From contig DCHF01000021.1 in the NCBI GenBank assembly GCA_002315555.1, positions 1-62,732 on the forward strand: DNA of 62,732 nt, read 5' to 3'. Source of the DNA: Lachnospiraceae bacterium UBA1759. Lineage in GTDB: Bacteria > Bacillota > Clostridia > Lachnospirales > Lachnospiraceae. This document shows positions 27,043 through 35,143 of this stretch, piece by piece (the stretch's first letter is position 1; every line of letters begins with the position of its first letter). The notes beneath the pieces were generated by a model. That model was not told the DNA's origin, made no database searches, and saw only the letters and a list, made by a program, of their open reading frames with translations. The translations under genes were made by a program, and so were the position numbers.

Positions 27043-27058
27043 ATACTATATATAGTAT
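27043..27058. promoter_or_regulatory. 16-bp palindrome, possible operator
   Basis: ATACTATATATAGTAT is a perfect 16-bp palindrome that begins about 6 bp after the expected transcription start of the promoter at 27002. That is a typical repressor position. The binding protein is unknown. Confidence 0.45.
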
Positions 27059-27101
27059 TTGAGCTGAAAAAAGGTTTACGCACAGGCAGTGGAGGCGGAT
27101 C

Positions 27102-28277
27102 ATGGATGAGAACAGACATCAGAACGTTCTGATGGTCCATAATTTATACAAGATTCCCGGCGGAGAGGATACCGTTGTTAAAAACGAGACGCGTGTCCTG
27201 ACGGAACACGGCCACAAGGTGATCCTTTATACGAGGAACAATAACGAGCTGGATACGATGCCCAAGGCAAAAAAACTGCTGCTTCCGTTTACTACGATCT
27301 TCAATTTCAAAACATATACCGAGGTAAAGAAGATCATTCGCCGGGAGAACATCGACATCGTCCATGTGCACAATACGCTGAACCTGATCTCGCCGGCGGT
27401 ATATTATGCGGCAAAGACCTGCAAGGTCCCTGTTGTGCAGCACATTCATAATTTCCGTCTGATCTGTCCCGGTGCGATGCTCTACCGCGACGGAAAGATC
27501 TGTGAAGAGTGCCTGACCAAGGGACTGCATCCGGCGGTAAAGCACAAATGCTACCGTAACAGCCGGCTGCAGACGCTGGCCTGCGTGATCAGCAGCAGGC
27601 TCTATCGAATGCTCAAACTGTACCGTGATCTTTATTATATCTGCCTCACGGACTTTAATTGCGAGATGCTGCTCAATCTGAAACAGATCCCGCGCGAGCA
27701 CGTGTTTGTAAAACCGAATTTTTCCTACACTCCGGGAGAGATCACGCTTACCGAAAAACGGGAAGGCTATGTTTTTGCCGGCCGCGTGGAGGAACTGAAG
27801 GGCATCAAGGTGCTTCTTGAAGCCTGGCGGATCCTCGGTGACCGGGCGCCGAAGCTTTCCGTCATCGGTAAAGGCGAATACCTTGATCAAGCGGAATCGT
27901 TCGCAAAGGAACACCGGCTGAATATGGAATTCAAAGGCTTTGTGCCGAATGAAGAAGCGATAAAGCTCATCGGCGGGGCGCGAATGTTGATCATGCCCAC
28001 ACAGTGGTATGAGGGGTTCCCGATGACGATCGTCGAAGCATTCTCCGTAGGGACGCCTGTCCTTGTATCTGATCTCGGAAACGCGGGAGATTTGGTCACA
28101 GCCGGTCGGACGGGCTTGAAATTCCGTTATGACGATCCTGCGTCACTTGCGGATGCGGTCCTGAAAGCGGAAGAGGCTGCCTTTGACGCGGAGGCGATCC
28201 GCGGCGAATGGGCAGAGCATTATTCGGAAGAAACGAATTATCAACAGTTAAAAAAGATCTATGACAGCATTTCATAG
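27102..28277 (+). CDS. Glycosyltransferase family 4 (GT-B fold)
   Basis: It transfers a sugar from a nucleotide donor, probably for surface glycan synthesis. The 391-residue protein has the N-terminal acceptor domain with VHNLYKIPGGEDTVV and DIVHVHNTLNLISP. A cysteine-bearing loop follows (DGKICEECLTKGLHP, then HKCYR) that is common in this group. The donor domain has YVFAGRVEELKGIKVLLEA and the EX7E-like segment PTQWYEGFPMTIVEAFSVGTPV. It is separated from the main glycan block by 3 kb of housekeeping genes and has its own promoter and a GGAGG ribosome-binding site, so it is regulated independently. Confidence 0.9.
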   Translation: MDENRHQNVLMVHNLYKIPGGEDTVVKNETRVLTEHGHKVILYTRNNNELDTMPKAKKLLLPFTTIFNFKTYTEVKKIIRRENIDIVHVHNTLNLISPAVYYAAKTCKVPVVQHIHNFRLICPGAMLYRDGKICEECLTKGLHPAVKHKCYRNSRLQTLACVISSRLYRMLKLYRDLYYICLTDFNCEMLLNLKQIPREHVFVKPNFSYTPGEITLTEKREGYVFAGRVEELKGIKVLLEAWRILGDRAPKLSVIGKGEYLDQAESFAKEHRLNMEFKGFVPNEEAIKLIGGARMLIMPTQWYEGFPMTIVEAFSVGTPVLVSDLGNAGDLVTAGRTGLKFRYDDPASLADAVLKAEEAAFDAEAIRGEWAEHYSEETNYQQLKKIYDSIS

Positions 28278-28368
28278 AGTGTGAAGCCGCGTGAACCGGT
28301 CGCGGCACATAAAGGTCGCTGATAAAAGGTATGAAGAGCTTTTGCCGGCGGCACATTTGGAGGAAATC

Positions 28369-30291
28369 ATGGCAAAAAGCGCAGATAATTATAATGCGTC
28401 CAGTATTACGGTACTGGAAGGCCTGGAAGCGGTACGCAGAAGGCCCGGTATGTACATCGGGTCAACGGGTCGTACCGGACTCAATCATCTGGTCTATGAG
28501 ATCGTGGACAATTCCGTCGATGAGTACATGGCCGGATATTGTACGGAGATCGAGGTTACGATCGAGGACGACGGTTCCGCCATCGTCACCGATAACGGCC
28601 GCGGTATCCCGGTCGACATGCACCAGAAGGGTGTATCCGCGGAACGTGTCATTCTGACCACGCTTCATGCGGGCGGTAAATTCGACAACAATTCCTACAA
28701 GACCTCCGGCGGTCTGCACGGCGTCGGTTCTTCCGTAGTCAACGCTCTGACCGAATATCTGGAGATCAAGGTCTCCAAGAACGGCAAGGTCTATTACGAC
28801 TCCTATGAGCGCGGTATTCCGACGGTGGAGCTTCAGAAGGGCCTGCTGCCGGTCATCGGTAAGTCCAAGACGACCGGAACGTCCATTACTTTCAAGCCGG
28901 ACCCGGAGATCTTTGAAAATACCCGCTTCAAGGCCGATGCCATCAAGCTCCGCCTGCACGAGACCGCTTATCTGAATCCGGGTCTCAAGATCACCTGGAA
29001 CAACAACCGGAAGGGTGAAGAGGAGACCATCATTTATCACGAGCCGGATGGCCTGCTGGCATACATGAAGGAACTGAATGCCGGCAAGGAATGTATGCAC
29101 GAGCCCATCGTGGTGCACGGAAAAGCCGAGAACATCGAGATGGACATCGTGGTTCAGTTCGTCAATACTTTTGAGGAAAAGATCATGGCGTACTGTAACA
29201 ACATCTTCAACTCCGAGGGTGGTACGCACGTGACCGGCTTCAAGAAGAGTTTCACCCAGATGATTAACAAATACGCGCTGGAACTGGGCATTTTAAAGGA
29301 TCCCAATCGATTCACCGGTCCGGATACCCGCTGCGGCATGACCTGCATTCTGTCCATCCGTCATCCGGATCCGCTGTTTGAAGGCCAAACCAAGACCAAG
29401 CTCGGGTCCCAGGACGCAGACCGCGCGACGGTCGCCGTTACGAACGAGCAGTTTGAACTGTTCTTTGACAAACATCTGGAGACCCTGAAGACCGTTATTT
29501 CCTGTGCGGAAAAATCCGCGAAGATCCGCAAGGCGGAGGAAAAGACGCGCGCAAACCTGCTCTCCAAGCCTAAATTTGCCTTCGATTCCAACGGCAAGCT
29601 TGCCAACTGCGAATCCCGCGATGCCTCAATGTGCGAGATATTCATCGTAGAGGGTGACTCCGCAGGCGGTTCCGCAAAGATGGCCAGAAACCGTAAATAT
29701 CAGGCGATCATGCCCATCCGCGGTAAGATTCTGAACGTGGAAAAGGCTTCCATCGACAAGGTGCTTGCCAATGCGGAGATCAAGACCATGGTCCTGGCAT
29801 TCGGCTGCGGCTTCTCGGAAGGATACGGCAACGATTTCGATATCAGCAAGCTCCGCTATGACAAGATCATCATCATGGCCGATGCCGATGTGGATGGCGC
29901 GCATATCTCGACGCTGCTCATGACGTTCTTCTACCGGTTTATGCCGGAGCTCATTACGGACGGTCATGTGTATATCGCGATGCCGCCGCTTTACAAAGCC
30001 ATCCCGAAGGGAAAAGGCGAAGAAGAGTACCTCTATGATGACGAGGCTCTTGCAAAATACAGAAAAACCCACAAGAATTTCACCCTGCAGCGCTACAAAG
30101 GTCTTGGCGAAATGGATGCCGAGCAGCTTTGGGAGACCACACTGGATCCCGAACGGCGCATGCTGAAGCGCGTGACCATCGAGGATGCTCTGATGGCGGA
30201 CCAGGTGACCGGTCTGTTAATGGGCTCCGATGTCGATCCGCGCCGCGAGTATATTCAGGAACACGCGAACGAAGCACTGCTTGATGTCTGA
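28369..30291 (+). CDS. parE: Type IIA topoisomerase ATPase subunit (ParE/GyrB-type)
   Basis: It supplies ATP-driven strand passage with the next gene's product. The 640-residue protein has the GHKL ATPase site (EIVDNSVDEYM, DNGRGIPVDMHQKG, KTSGGLHGVGSSVVNAL). The TOPRIM domain has EIFIVEGDSAGGSAK and the metal-binding MADADVDGAHIS. The C-terminal signature is QRYKGLGEMDAEQLWETT. The ATG at 28369 has a strong GGAGGA site; an upstream start would add 26 residues without similarity. Pairing with a subunit that lacks a GyrA box favours topoisomerase IV, but GyrB and ParE are hard to separate by sequence alone. Confidence 0.88.
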   Translation: MAKSADNYNASSITVLEGLEAVRRRPGMYIGSTGRTGLNHLVYEIVDNSVDEYMAGYCTEIEVTIEDDGSAIVTDNGRGIPVDMHQKGVSAERVILTTLHAGGKFDNNSYKTSGGLHGVGSSVVNALTEYLEIKVSKNGKVYYDSYERGIPTVELQKGLLPVIGKSKTTGTSITFKPDPEIFENTRFKADAIKLRLHETAYLNPGLKITWNNNRKGEEETIIYHEPDGLLAYMKELNAGKECMHEPIVVHGKAENIEMDIVVQFVNTFEEKIMAYCNNIFNSEGGTHVTGFKKSFTQMINKYALELGILKDPNRFTGPDTRCGMTCILSIRHPDPLFEGQTKTKLGSQDADRATVAVTNEQFELFFDKHLETLKTVISCAEKSAKIRKAEEKTRANLLSKPKFAFDSNGKLANCESRDASMCEIFIVEGDSAGGSAKMARNRKYQAIMPIRGKILNVEKASIDKVLANAEIKTMVLAFGCGFSEGYGNDFDISKLRYDKIIIMADADVDGAHISTLLMTFFYRFMPELITDGHVYIAMPPLYKAIPKGKGEEEYLYDDEALAKYRKTHKNFTLQRYKGLGEMDAEQLWETTLDPERRMLKRVTIEDALMADQVTGLLMGSDVDPRREYIQEHANEALLDV

Positions 30292-30355
30292 CGGACATCC
30301 GGAGACGGATCCTTCCGCACAGTGTACAGCGTTGTAACAGAGTAGAGGAGAAATT

Positions 30356-32593
30356 ATGCCTGAAAAGATTATTTCAACGGAATACTCCGATGAAATGCAG
30401 CAGTCTTTCATCAACTATTCCATGTCCGTCATTACGGCACGTGCCGTGCCGGACGTCCGTGACGGTCTGAAGCCGGTCCAGCGCCGCGTTTTGTACGCGA
30501 TGAACGAGCTTGGCTTGAATTCCGACAAGCCGCACCGTAAGTCGGCGCGTATCGTCGGTGATGCCATGGGTAAGTATCATCCCCACGGCGACTCGTCCAT
30601 TTATGAAGCACTCGTTGTCCTGTCCCAGGATTTCAAGAAGGGCATGGCGCTTGTGGACGGCCACGGTAACTTCGGTTCCATCGAGGGCGACGGCGCCGCT
30701 GCCATGCGATATACCGAAGCGCGTTTGAAAAAGTTCACGCAGGAGGTCTATCTTGCGGATCTTGACAAGAACGTGGTCGATTTTGTTCCGAACTTCGATG
30801 AGACAGAGAAGGAACCGGCGGTCCTTCCGGTTCGTATCCCGAACCTTCTTGTCAACGGCTCCGAGGGTATTGCGGTCGGTATGACCACGTCCACGCCTAC
30901 CCATAATCTGGTCGAAGTCATCGATGCGATGGAAATGCTGATGGCGGACCCCAAGGCAACGACTGCGGATCTGATGACCGTTATGAAGGGCCCGGATTTT
31001 CCGACCGGCGGTCTGGTCATCAATGAAGCCGACCTCCCGGAGATCTATGAAACCGGTCGCGGCAAGATCAAGGTGCGCGGCCGTGCGGAGTTCATCCCGG
31101 CCAAAAAGCGCGGCGAAAAGGATCGCATCGAGATCACGGAGATCCCGTATACCATGATCGGCGCGGCCATTGGAAAATTCTTAAATGACATCGCCGAGCT
31201 CGTGGAAAAAAAGGTCTTCCCGGAGATCTCCGATATTTCCAACCAGTCCGGTAAGGACGGCATCCGCATCATCATCGAGCTGAAAAACGGCTCCGATGGC
31301 GAGAAGATCCTCCAGGGTCTGTACAAGAAGACCAAGCTCGAGGATACCTTTGGCGTCAACATGCTTTGCATTGTGGACGGAAAGCCGGAGGTGCTTGGAT
31401 TAAAGCGCATCCTTGAGGAGAATATCAAGTTCCAGCTCGAGGTCAACAACCGTAAATACACCACGCTTCTCGGAAAGGAGCGCGCAAAGAAGGAGATCCA
31501 GGAAGGCCTGATCGAAGCGGTCGATATCATCGACCTGATCATCGAGATCATCCGCGGATCCAAAAAACTGCAGACCGCAAAGGACTGCCTCATGACCGGC
31601 CGCACGGAAGGCATTAATTTCAAGTCGCCGGAATCCAAGAAGCAGGCGGCAAAGCTGCATTTCACCGAGGCACAGGCAACCGCGATCCTGGAGCTGCGTC
31701 TTTCAAAGCTGATCGGCCTGGAGATCCTGGCGCTCGAAGAGGAGCATAAGGAGACGATTGCAAAGATCGCGCGATACGAAAAGCTTCTGTCTTCCGAACG
31801 CGAGATGAAGAAGGCCATTCGTGCCGACCTTGAGGAGATCAAGAAGAATTACGGTCTTCCCAGACGGACGGAGATCACGACGAAGGAGGAGGGCGTTTAC
31901 GAAGAGGCGCCTGAGGTCGTTCTTCCGGTCCTGATGTCCATGAACCGCTTCGGCTATGTGAAAATGTATGACCTCACGTTCTATGAGAAGAACAAGGAAG
32001 CCATCGAAGAAGAGGCCAAAATGATGGTATTCTGCATGAATACCTCACGTATCTGCATGTTTACGGACAACGGACAGTTCCATCAGTTTAAAATGAAGGA
32101 CGTACCGCTTTGTAAACTGAAGGATAAGGGCGTTCCGGTCGATAACATTTCCAACTTCGACTCCGCGACCGAGAACATCCTGAAGATGGACTCCTTCGAC
32201 AATTTGAAGGATAAAATCTTGCTATTTACGACCAGCCATGGTATGATAAAGCGAGTTGCGGCCTCTGAATTTGAAACGAATAAGAAGACCGTAGCTTCCA
32301 CAAAGCTGGATGACGGAGATAAGCTGGTATTCGTCAATGAGTTGAACGGTTCCAACATCGTTCTGGTCAGTGAGAAGAAGTCGATTCTCCGTTTTGCGGC
32401 TGAAGACGTGGCCATGTATAAGAAAACATCGGTCGGTGTGCGCGGTATGCGCCTGGACGACGATGACTGCATCGTATCGGTCTATGACTTTGACCCGGCA
32501 GTGAAGTATGTGGTCAAGATCGGAAATAAACGTGTGAATCTGGTGGACATCAAGCTGAAGAAGCGTGATCAGAAACCGGATGTACTGAAGTAA
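30356..32593 (+). CDS. parC: Type IIA topoisomerase cleavage subunit (ParC/GyrA-type)
   Basis: It breaks and rejoins duplex DNA with the preceding subunit. The 745-residue protein has VRDGLKPVQRRVLYAM and the quinolone-determining segment YHPHGDSSIYEAL, with Ser and Glu at the two classic positions. The catalytic tyrosine is in AAAMRYTEARL. The C-terminal beta-propeller is degenerate: where GyrA has QRRGGKG I read a segment around MKDVPLCKLKDKGVPV, with no GyrA box. That and the short length favour ParC or a second gyrase-like enzyme that does not introduce negative supercoils. It lies 64 bp after parE. Confidence 0.87.
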   Translation: MPEKIISTEYSDEMQQSFINYSMSVITARAVPDVRDGLKPVQRRVLYAMNELGLNSDKPHRKSARIVGDAMGKYHPHGDSSIYEALVVLSQDFKKGMALVDGHGNFGSIEGDGAAAMRYTEARLKKFTQEVYLADLDKNVVDFVPNFDETEKEPAVLPVRIPNLLVNGSEGIAVGMTTSTPTHNLVEVIDAMEMLMADPKATTADLMTVMKGPDFPTGGLVINEADLPEIYETGRGKIKVRGRAEFIPAKKRGEKDRIEITEIPYTMIGAAIGKFLNDIAELVEKKVFPEISDISNQSGKDGIRIIIELKNGSDGEKILQGLYKKTKLEDTFGVNMLCIVDGKPEVLGLKRILEENIKFQLEVNNRKYTTLLGKERAKKEIQEGLIEAVDIIDLIIEIIRGSKKLQTAKDCLMTGRTEGINFKSPESKKQAAKLHFTEAQATAILELRLSKLIGLEILALEEEHKETIAKIARYEKLLSSEREMKKAIRADLEEIKKNYGLPRRTEITTKEEGVYEEAPEVVLPVLMSMNRFGYVKMYDLTFYEKNKEAIEEEAKMMVFCMNTSRICMFTDNGQFHQFKMKDVPLCKLKDKGVPVDNISNFDSATENILKMDSFDNLKDKILLFTTSHGMIKRVAASEFETNKKTVASTKLDDGDKLVFVNELNGSNIVLVSEKKSILRFAAEDVAMYKKTSVGVRGMRLDDDDCIVSVYDFDPAVKYVVKIGNKRVNLVDIKLKKRDQKPDVLK

Positions 32594-32606
32594 CGGAGGT
32601 ATAAAA

Positions 32607-33848
32607 GTGGCAGACCAGAAGAATTTGGAAGATCAGCTGAATATCCTGTTCGACGATTTTGAAGACGAAGAGGCTGCAGCGGAAAATACCATTGAAGAAA
32701 CCGTCACTGCGGCAAAGGAAGTCAAGGAAACGGTCTATGAAGATATGACCGCATCCTTCACCGGCGCAAAGGCAGCCGCGGAAGATCTTGTGGATGATTC
32801 CGCACTCGAGAATGAGGCGCGCGGTATTTCGTTCGAGGATTTTGAAAGTATCATTCCGGAAGAAGCGGATGAAGCAGCCGTCTATGTGGAGCCGGCCGTC
32901 ATGACTGCAGAGAAGGCGGAAGAAGCTGTCGATGATTTCGACATGGATGATTTTGAAGAAGAGACCGAAGCTCCGGAAGAAGCGGAAGCGGAAGTCGAAG
33001 AGGATGAGGAGCCGGAAGAAGCCGCTCCGGTCCGCAAGCAGCGTGAAGCAAGAGAAAACAAGAATTACCCGTCAGCGGATCAGATGAGAAAGGAAGCCAT
33101 CCGCTTCTGGATCTTTACTCTGGCCGTTGCACTGCTTGTCGCGGCGGCAGTCCTGTTCATTCTGAATAAGCGCGGAATTATTGACCTGAAGGGCCTCATC
33201 GGCAGTAAGGAAACGACCGCGGAAGTCACGACCACTACGGAAGAGACGACCACTATGGAAGCGGAGACCACCACAGCGGAGGAAACAACGACGACCGAGG
33301 CGGAGACCACGACCGAGGAAGAGACCACCACGGAAGAAGAAACGACCGAAGAGGAAACAACGACTTCGGCAGCATCTTCCGTTAAGGATAACTACACGAA
33401 CATGTTCGTAGTCGCGGAAGGCAACTACACGCTGAACATCCGTCAGGCAGCGACCACGGATTCCGCGATCGTCGGCCTCATCAATGAGTTTGGCGGCGGC
33501 AGCATCCTGGAACAGAGCGGCGAATGGTACCACATCAGTTCCGGCAGCGTAGACGGTTACGTCAAGGCAGAGTTCGTTGTTACCGGTGCGGATGCGGAAG
33601 CGCTTGCGGAAGCACATTCTTCACAGCAGGTCAAGATCACCGCAGATACCATCAATGTCCGCACGGAGGCGACCGTGGATTCGGACATCGTGGATTCCGC
33701 AGTCAAGGGTGCTACCTTCAAATACCTGGGCGAGGAGAATGGATTCTATCACATCCAGTACAACCCGACCTATGAGGGCTATGTCAGCAAGGATTACGCG
33801 ACCCTCGGCACTTATCTTGAGGAAGCTGTTGTTTATTCCGCAGAATAA
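32607..33848 (+). CDS. Single-pass membrane protein with two SH3b domains
   Basis: This is probably a cell-surface protein with affinity for the wall. The 413-residue protein starts with GTG after GGAGG. Residues 1-150 are very acidic and cytoplasmic, and a basic stretch precedes a membrane helix at about 167-187. Residues 202-258 are a Thr/Glu repeat (ETTT-type units). Two bacterial SH3 domains follow at about 268-330 (LNIRQAATTDSAIVG, WYHISSGSVDGYVKAEFV) and 340-405 (INVRTEATVDSDIVD, GYVSKDYATLG). The topology puts SH3 domains outside. It lies 13 bp after parC, so it is probably on the same transcript. The ligand is unknown. Confidence 0.85.
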   Translation: MADQKNLEDQLNILFDDFEDEEAAAENTIEETVTAAKEVKETVYEDMTASFTGAKAAAEDLVDDSALENEARGISFEDFESIIPEEADEAAVYVEPAVMTAEKAEEAVDDFDMDDFEEETEAPEEAEAEVEEDEEPEEAAPVRKQREARENKNYPSADQMRKEAIRFWIFTLAVALLVAAAVLFILNKRGIIDLKGLIGSKETTAEVTTTTEETTTMEAETTTAEETTTTEAETTTEEETTTEEETTEEETTTSAASSVKDNYTNMFVVAEGNYTLNIRQAATTDSAIVGLINEFGGGSILEQSGEWYHISSGSVDGYVKAEFVVTGADAEALAEAHSSQQVKITADTINVRTEATVDSDIVDSAVKGATFKYLGEENGFYHIQYNPTYEGYVSKDYATLGTYLEEAVVYSAE

Positions 33849-33858
33849 TAAAAACTGC

Positions 33859-33887
33859 TTGACAACAGAACTAAAAGATATTATATT
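33859..33887 (+). promoter_or_regulatory. Sigma-A promoter of yceD-rpmF
   Basis: TTGACA (33859-33864) and TATATT (33882-33887) have a 17-bp spacer and lie 55 bp before the yceD start. Confidence 0.8.
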
Positions 33888-33942
33888 TATCAAGTGCGCT
33901 TAATTCTAAGGAATTATTATGCGCTGAAGGCAGGGTGAATAC

Positions 33943-34455
33943 ATGCTGATCGATTTGACGGAGCTGTTTCCGTATGAGGAAAAGACGAAGGAATATCAGG
34001 TTTCCTATGATCTGGAACTCGCGGACGGATATGAGGTCACAAAGTCGGACAGCCTTGTTCTCACCGTGACTCACCATAAAAATCACATGCTGGATATCAG
34101 CGGTGCCGGAGAGATTTCCGTTCTCATTCCGTGCGGCCGTTGTCTGGAGCCTGTTGAGAGTATCGTTCCGTTTTCCGTGGACATGCACATCGATGCAAAT
34201 GCCAAAACGGATGAGGACGGAGATGACATTTTCTTCATCGAGGGTTCGGAACTGGATGTCAATGATCTTCTGATCGATGAGATCCGGATGAATATGCCCA
34301 TGAAGGTTTTATGTAAAGAAGATTGCAGAGGTATCTGTTTCAGATGCGGAGCCAATCTGAACCATGGCAGCTGCAGCTGTGAGGTTGAAGAAGCACCGAC
34401 CCGTATGGGCGCGGCACTTCAGAAAGCATTCGCGGATGCGATGAACAAAAAGTAA
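33943..34455 (+). CDS. YceD (DUF177) family protein
   Basis: YceD-type proteins are encoded with ribosomal protein L32 across bacteria and are linked to 23S rRNA maturation or ribosome assembly. The 170-residue protein has the central LIPCGRCLEPV signature. Its C-terminal cysteine cluster (CKEDCRGICFRCGANLN, then CSCE) is likely to bind zinc. The gene has its own consensus promoter and lies 49 bp before rpmF. The function in Bacillota is not settled; the family call is secure. Confidence 0.92.
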   Translation: MLIDLTELFPYEEKTKEYQVSYDLELADGYEVTKSDSLVLTVTHHKNHMLDISGAGEISVLIPCGRCLEPVESIVPFSVDMHIDANAKTDEDGDDIFFIEGSELDVNDLLIDEIRMNMPMKVLCKEDCRGICFRCGANLNHGSCSCEVEEAPTRMGAALQKAFADAMNKK

Positions 34456-34504
34456 GTTTGGCTAATAGCCGCAAAGTAGAAAATGCATAAAGGAGGTGTA
34501 CAAA

Positions 34505-34690
34505 ATGTCCATTTGTCCTAAGAATAGAACTTCTCGTGCAAGAAGAGACAGCCGCAGAGCGAACTGGAAGATGAGTTCCGTTAACTTAGTAAAGTGCAGC
34601 CATTGTGGTGCTTTAATGAAGCCCCATTGCGTATGCAAGCAGTGCGGATACTACAACAAAAAGGAAATCGTCAAAGTTGACGCTGAATAA
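34505..34690 (+). CDS. rpmF: 50S ribosomal protein L32
   Basis: It is a small component of the large ribosomal subunit. The 61-residue protein has MSICPKNRTSRARRDSRRAN, which replaces the more common MAVPKRKTSKARRD. A zinc ribbon follows with Cys31, Cys34, Cys44 and Cys47. The start at 34505 follows AAAGGAGGTG; an ATG nine bases upstream lies too close to the ribosome-binding site. It keeps all four cysteines, so it is the zinc-containing form. Confidence 0.97.
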   Translation: MSICPKNRTSRARRDSRRANWKMSSVNLVKCSHCGALMKPHCVCKQCGYYNKKEIVKVDAE

Positions 34691-34705
34691 TTTCAAAATG
34701 TTCAG

Positions 34706-34734
34706 AAGAGCCGTGGGAGACCATGGCTCTTTTT
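34706..34734 (+). terminator. Intrinsic terminator after rpmF
   Basis: The ten-pair stem AGAGCCGTGG/CCATGGCTCT, with one G-T pair and loop GAGA, is followed by TTTT. Confidence 0.87.
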
Positions 34735-34752
34735 CGTTGTCTGCTTTCGTGA

Positions 34753-34781
34753 TTTACACCGGCGTAAATTCGTGATAAACT
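34753..34781 (+). promoter_or_regulatory. Promoter with overlapping inverted repeat before the anti-sigma-like gene
   Basis: TTTACA (34753-34758) and TAAACT (34776-34781) have a 17-bp spacer. The near-perfect palindrome TTTACACCGGCGTAAA (34753-34768, one mismatch pair) covers the -35 box and half of the spacer, so a bound protein would block polymerase. Confidence 0.5.
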
Positions 34782-34811
34782 GATTAAAACAGCACCGAAC
34801 AGGAGGAGACC

Positions 34812-35132
34812 ATGAACTGCGGAGAAGCACAGTCTTTGATTGAAGCATTTATCAAGGATGAACTTAGCATGCGGAAAACCAAAGAGTTTATCGATCATAT
34901 CGAAAGCTGCGGTACCTGCCGTGAGGAACTCGAGGTGCGTTTTCTTGTGGAAATGACGGCGGCCGAGCTCGATAATGAAACGGATCTGGATTACGATTTT
35001 GCGAATATGCTAAAGAACCGGATCGTGGAAAAAAAGCGCCGCATCGGCAATTATACACTTTTGGCATTTCTGATCTTACTGGTATCGGCGGTGCTTCTTG
35101 TCCTGGCATTTTATTATTTCATCATATTGTAA
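34812..35132 (+). CDS. Putative zinc-finger anti-sigma-like membrane protein
   Basis: The 106-residue protein has an N-terminal zf-HC2-type finger with His29, Cys33 and Cys36 (HIESCGTCREEL) and Cys3 as a possible fourth ligand. One membrane helix follows at about 81-105. That is the minimal plan of membrane anti-sigma factors, but the extracellular domain is almost absent and no sigma factor gene lies beside it. It ends 11 bp before polA. It may hold a protein other than a sigma factor at the membrane, which is speculative. The ATG follows AGGAGGAG. Confidence 0.75.
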   Translation: MNCGEAQSLIEAFIKDELSMRKTKEFIDHIESCGTCREELEVRFLVEMTAAELDNETDLDYDFANMLKNRIVEKKRRIGNYTLLAFLILLVSAVLLVLAFYYFIIL

Positions 35133-35143
35133 ACGGAGGGAAT

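Noticed and set aside
26974..27101. tmRNA gene near smpB
   Set aside because: The interval after the smpB terminator is too short for tmRNA and contains only a promoter and a palindrome.
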